Shown: in pieces, positions 61,793 through 64,000 of the stretch
How positions within the stretch are numbered: position 1 is the first letter of the stretch
How the letters are laid out: each line of letters begins with the position of its first letter
Assembly: GCF_016775155.1 (NCBI RefSeq)
Contig: NZ_JAEUGD010000053.1
Location: forward strand, 62,001-126,000
Reading direction: 5' to 3'
Origin: Fulvivirga marina
GTDB taxonomy: Bacteria > Bacteroidota > Bacteroidia > Cytophagales > Cyclobacteriaceae
Length of the DNA stretch: 64,000 nt
The notes under the pieces: generated by a model
The model's database searches: none
Told to the model about the DNA's origin: nothing
What the model saw: the letters and a program-made list of their open reading frames with translations, nothing else
Position numbers and translations under genes: made by a program

Positions 61793-64000
61793 TTACCCAC
61801 ACTTACTATACCCACACTGGCTACATTGCAGACACGACTCCTGGTAGATCATCGCCGGCTCTTTGCAATGAGGACAGGTCTGGTCCGTAGGAACAGTGCC
61901 ATTGGGAATAAATTGTAACAGAGCACGTTTTACACCATTTCTCCAGGTGTTCAATGTTTGTCCGTCAAGGCATAGGTCGTCAACCATTTCTATCACATAC
62001 TTGAGAGGCATACCATGTCGTAGCACACCACTGATAAGCTTAGCATAGTTCCAGTATTCCTTGTCGAATGTTCTGGAAAGTCCCTCGATAGTAATTCTGT
62101 AGCCATCACCATCCACATATTGGAAATCATACCTGTTTTTCCCATTTTTGCCCTTGCCTTTGATCACTTTGCCCTTTTTTACCTTAGACAGGATAGAAAA
62201 TGAATTATCAGCACGGCCCGTGAATATCTCATAGGGCTTGTTATTATACAAACCAACTACCGCTACCCACTTTTCATGATTGTTTTTAAACTGTAGTACT
62301 GCGGCTTCCAATTCTTTTGGTCTTTTGGGTGGATTAGTTTCCACAAAATCCTGTTTGTCTTTGGAGGTATCACTGACCAGAATGCCTGACCGGCTACCCT
62401 CGCGGTAAACCGTGATACCTTTGCAGCCTTGTTTCCAGGCTTCAAGGTAAATCTCAGAGATCATAGATTGTGGAGTGCTTTCCGGCAGGTTGACGGTTAC
62501 GCTGATAGAGTGATCAACCCACTTTTGTAGTACACTCTGTAGTTTTACTTTTGAAGTCCATGATATCTGATCACTACTGGCACCTGCGTATGGAGATTTG
62601 TTAATGAGTTTGTCAAGATCTTTAGGCTTAAGTTCGCTGATCTCTTCAGCATTAAATCCCTGAGTTTTCAGCCATTTTTTAAAACCATGATGGAATACGG
62701 CATACTCTTCGTAGTAATCACCATTATCATCTACAAAATATGGGTGATCATCACTGGCTTTGGCTGCGTTAATTTTCTTTCTTCTTGAATAATATAGCCT
62801 GAAAGCAGGCTCTACACCCGAGGTAGTTTGAGTCAACAAGCTTGTGGAACCTGTTGGAGCAATGGTAAGCATAGCAATGTTCCTTCTGCCATGTTCTGTC
62901 ATTTCCTTGATCAATTCCGGGTCTATCTGTTTTATTCGATTGATAAAGGGATGGTCGAGCTCTTTTTTAGCATTGTAAACAGGAAATGCTCCTCTTTCTT
63001 TAGCCAGTTTTACTGAGCTTCGGTAGGCTTCCTGCACCAAGGTGCTTTGTATTTTTTCAGCCATTACAATAGAGGCATTAGAACCGTATTGTATGCCTAG
63101 TGAAGCCAACATGTCACCAAGACCGGTTATGCCCAGTCCGGTACGGCGGCCGTTTTTACATTTCTCTCTGATTTTCAGCCATAAATTTTTCTCTGTTAGC
63201 TTATACTGTTCTGGTTCGGGGTCATTGTCAATTTTAGCTATAACTCTGTCAATTTTTTCCAGTTCAAGATCTACCAGGTCATCCATCAGGCGTAAGGCAG
63301 CCTGCACATGTTGCCGGAATAATTCAAAATCAAAGTGGGCTTCTTTGTAAAAAGGTTTGTTTACATAGCCAGCCAGGTTAATCGCCATCAGTCGGCAGCT
63401 ATCATACGGGCAAAGAGGAATCTCACCGCAAGGGTTTGTGGAAACGGTTTCAAAGCCTTCGCCAGCGTAACGGTCAGGCAGAGACTCCCGGGTTACTGTA
63501 TCCCAAAAGATTACCCCTGGTTCAGCAGACTGCCAGGCACCTTCTGTTATTTCTTTCCATATGTCCTGAGCCCGGCTTTTATGGGTAACCTGTGGAGATT
63601 TGCTATGGATAGGGAATTGCTGTTTGAAGGAGCCGTCGTGCTCCACAGCCTGCATAAAAGCGTCGTCAAGCTTTAATGATATATTGGCACCTGTAACAGC
63701 GGTGGTCTCTCTTTTCGCTCTGGCAAAAGCTATGGCCTCCGGGTGTTTTACGGAAAGTGTCAGCATCAGTGCCCCTCTTCTGCCCCCTTGAGCTACTTCA
63801 CGAGTGGAGTTAGAAAACCTGTGCATGAAAGCCACAATGCCGGTTGCGGTAAGAGCAGAATTATTTACAGAACTGCCCTCCGGCCGAATGTGTGACAGAT
63901 CCAGGCCAACACCTCCGCGTCTTTTCATAAGCTGTACCAGTTCTTCATCCATCGTCATTACCGATCCATATGAGTCGGCATCTTGTTCGACTCCTATTAC
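61793..64000 (-). CDS. nrdJ: B12-dependent ribonucleotide reductase, C-terminal part (cut by window edge)
   Basis: The last 735 residues or so of the class II, adenosylcobalamin-dependent reductase that makes deoxynucleotides without needing oxygen. Landmarks: FMHRFSNSTREVAQGGRRGA, TNPCGEIPLCPYDSCR with active-site Cys, the APTGSTSLLTQTTSGVEP block, and a C-terminal Cys-rich tail (TCPHCKEPAMIYQES, LQCSQCGYSKCG) used in redox exchange. The open frame continues past the ATG at 63958 without a stop up to the right edge, so the start lies outside. Location beside the Crp/Fnr-type region fits growth at low oxygen. Confidence 0.93.
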   Translation of the reverse strand, partial: VIGVEQDADSYGSVMTMDEELVQLMKRRGGVGLDLSHIRPEGSSVNNSALTATGIVAFMHRFSNSTREVAQGGRRGALMLTLSVKHPEAIAFARAKRETTAVTGANISLKLDDAFMQAVEHDGSFKQQFPIHSKSPQVTHKSRAQDIWKEITEGAWQSAEPGVIFWDTVTRESLPDRYAGEGFETVSTNPCGEIPLCPYDSCRLMAINLAGYVNKPFYKEAHFDFELFRQHVQAALRLMDDLVDLELEKIDRVIAKIDNDPEPEQYKLTEKNLWLKIREKCKNGRRTGLGITGLGDMLASLGIQYGSNASIVMAEKIQSTLVQEAYRSSVKLAKERGAFPVYNAKKELDHPFINRIKQIDPELIKEMTEHGRRNIAMLTIAPTGSTSLLTQTTSGVEPAFRLYYSRRKKINAAKASDDHPYFVDDNGDYYEEYAVFHHGFKKWLKTQGFNAEEISELKPKDLDKLINKSPYAGASSDQISWTSKVKLQSVLQKWVDHSISVTVNLPESTPQSMISEIYLEAWKQGCKGITVYREGSRSGILVSDTSKDKQDFVETNPPKRPKELEAAVLQFKNNHEKWVAVVGLYNNKPYEIFTGRADNSFSILSKVKKGKVIKGKGKNGKNRYDFQYVDGDGYRITIEGLSRTFDKEYWNYAKLISGVLRHGMPLKYVIEMVDDLCLDGQTLNTWRNGVKRALLQFIPNGTVPTDQTCPHCKEPAMIYQESCLQCSQCGYSKCG

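Overview
The window is a chromosomal segment of a marine or soil type Bacteroidota, most likely order Cytophagales (Fulvivirga- or Marivirga-like). I infer this from the type IX secretion C-terminal sorting domains on four large secreted proteins, the FecI/FecR/TonB signalling set with an STN receptor, genes that mostly lack Shine-Dalgarno sites, many xxxC lipoproteins starting Ser/Asn/Asp after the Cys, and moderate GC content. The species cannot be named from the sequence alone. I see no rRNA, no tRNA and no CRISPR array.

Layout. 1-2.66 kb: end of a trehalose-phosphatase gene overlapping a GH65 glycosidase/phosphorylase. 3.1-9.7 kb: an AT-rich accessory island with an AIPR-family nuclease fused to a cold-shock domain, a small gene plus its decayed copy, two overlapping genes of unknown role, a lipoprotein and a solo IS21-type end; a roughly 40-base direct repeat lies at each side. 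9.7-16.3 kb: TonB receptor, FecR and ECF sigma factor, divergent from three acidic lipoproteins. 16.3-23 kb: a membrane protein, a GH43 xylosidase/arabinosidase-like enzyme, a tiny lipoprotein, a TPR lipoprotein, a BLUF photoreceptor and a YdeI-family protein followed by its decayed copy. 23-30.7 kb: three secreted PL1 pectate lyases and a transmembrane AraC-type regulator, forming a pectin-degradation locus. 31.5-33.5 kb: four tandem paralogues of a SpoIIAA/STAS-like fold. 33.9-37.2 kb: ATP-cone nuclease, AMP phosphorylase and PRPP synthetase in one operon. 37.2-38.3 kb: two very small Cys-rich peptide genes, one a clear class I lanthipeptide-type precursor, beside an alpha/beta hydrolase. 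38.5-44.7 kb: TPR protein, DPP III-type peptidase, a free-standing FecR-domain lipoprotein, an SLC13 transporter and an Rrf2 regulator. 45-52 kb: a seven-part iron-uptake style operon (TonB receptor, DUF4374, DUF4198, two small membrane proteins, PepSY protein, and a frameshifted remnant). 52.3-56.4 kb: a giant secreted BNR/MAM/GEVED protein. 56.6-64 kb: Ric iron-sulfur repair protein, lipoprotein cytochrome c, Crp/Fnr regulator, an uncharacterised 601-residue Cys-containing protein and the C-terminal part of a B12-dependent ribonucleotide reductase.

How the parts connect. A recurring palindrome of the form TGA(C/T)-N4-(G/A)TCA lies upstream of ric, of the cytochrome c gene, of the 601-residue protein and of the ATP-cone/AMP phosphorylase/PRPP operon. 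The Crp/Fnr regulator in the same region keeps the Glu and Arg of the recognition helix that would read TGA half-sites. I infer a local low-oxygen or nitrosative-stress regulon that includes nucleotide salvage. The most novel-looking items are this candidate regulon, the two orphan RiPP-like precursors, the AIPR-cold-shock fusion, the four-gene STAS-like array, and the shared upstream box of two pectate lyases next to a membrane-spanning AraC regulator.
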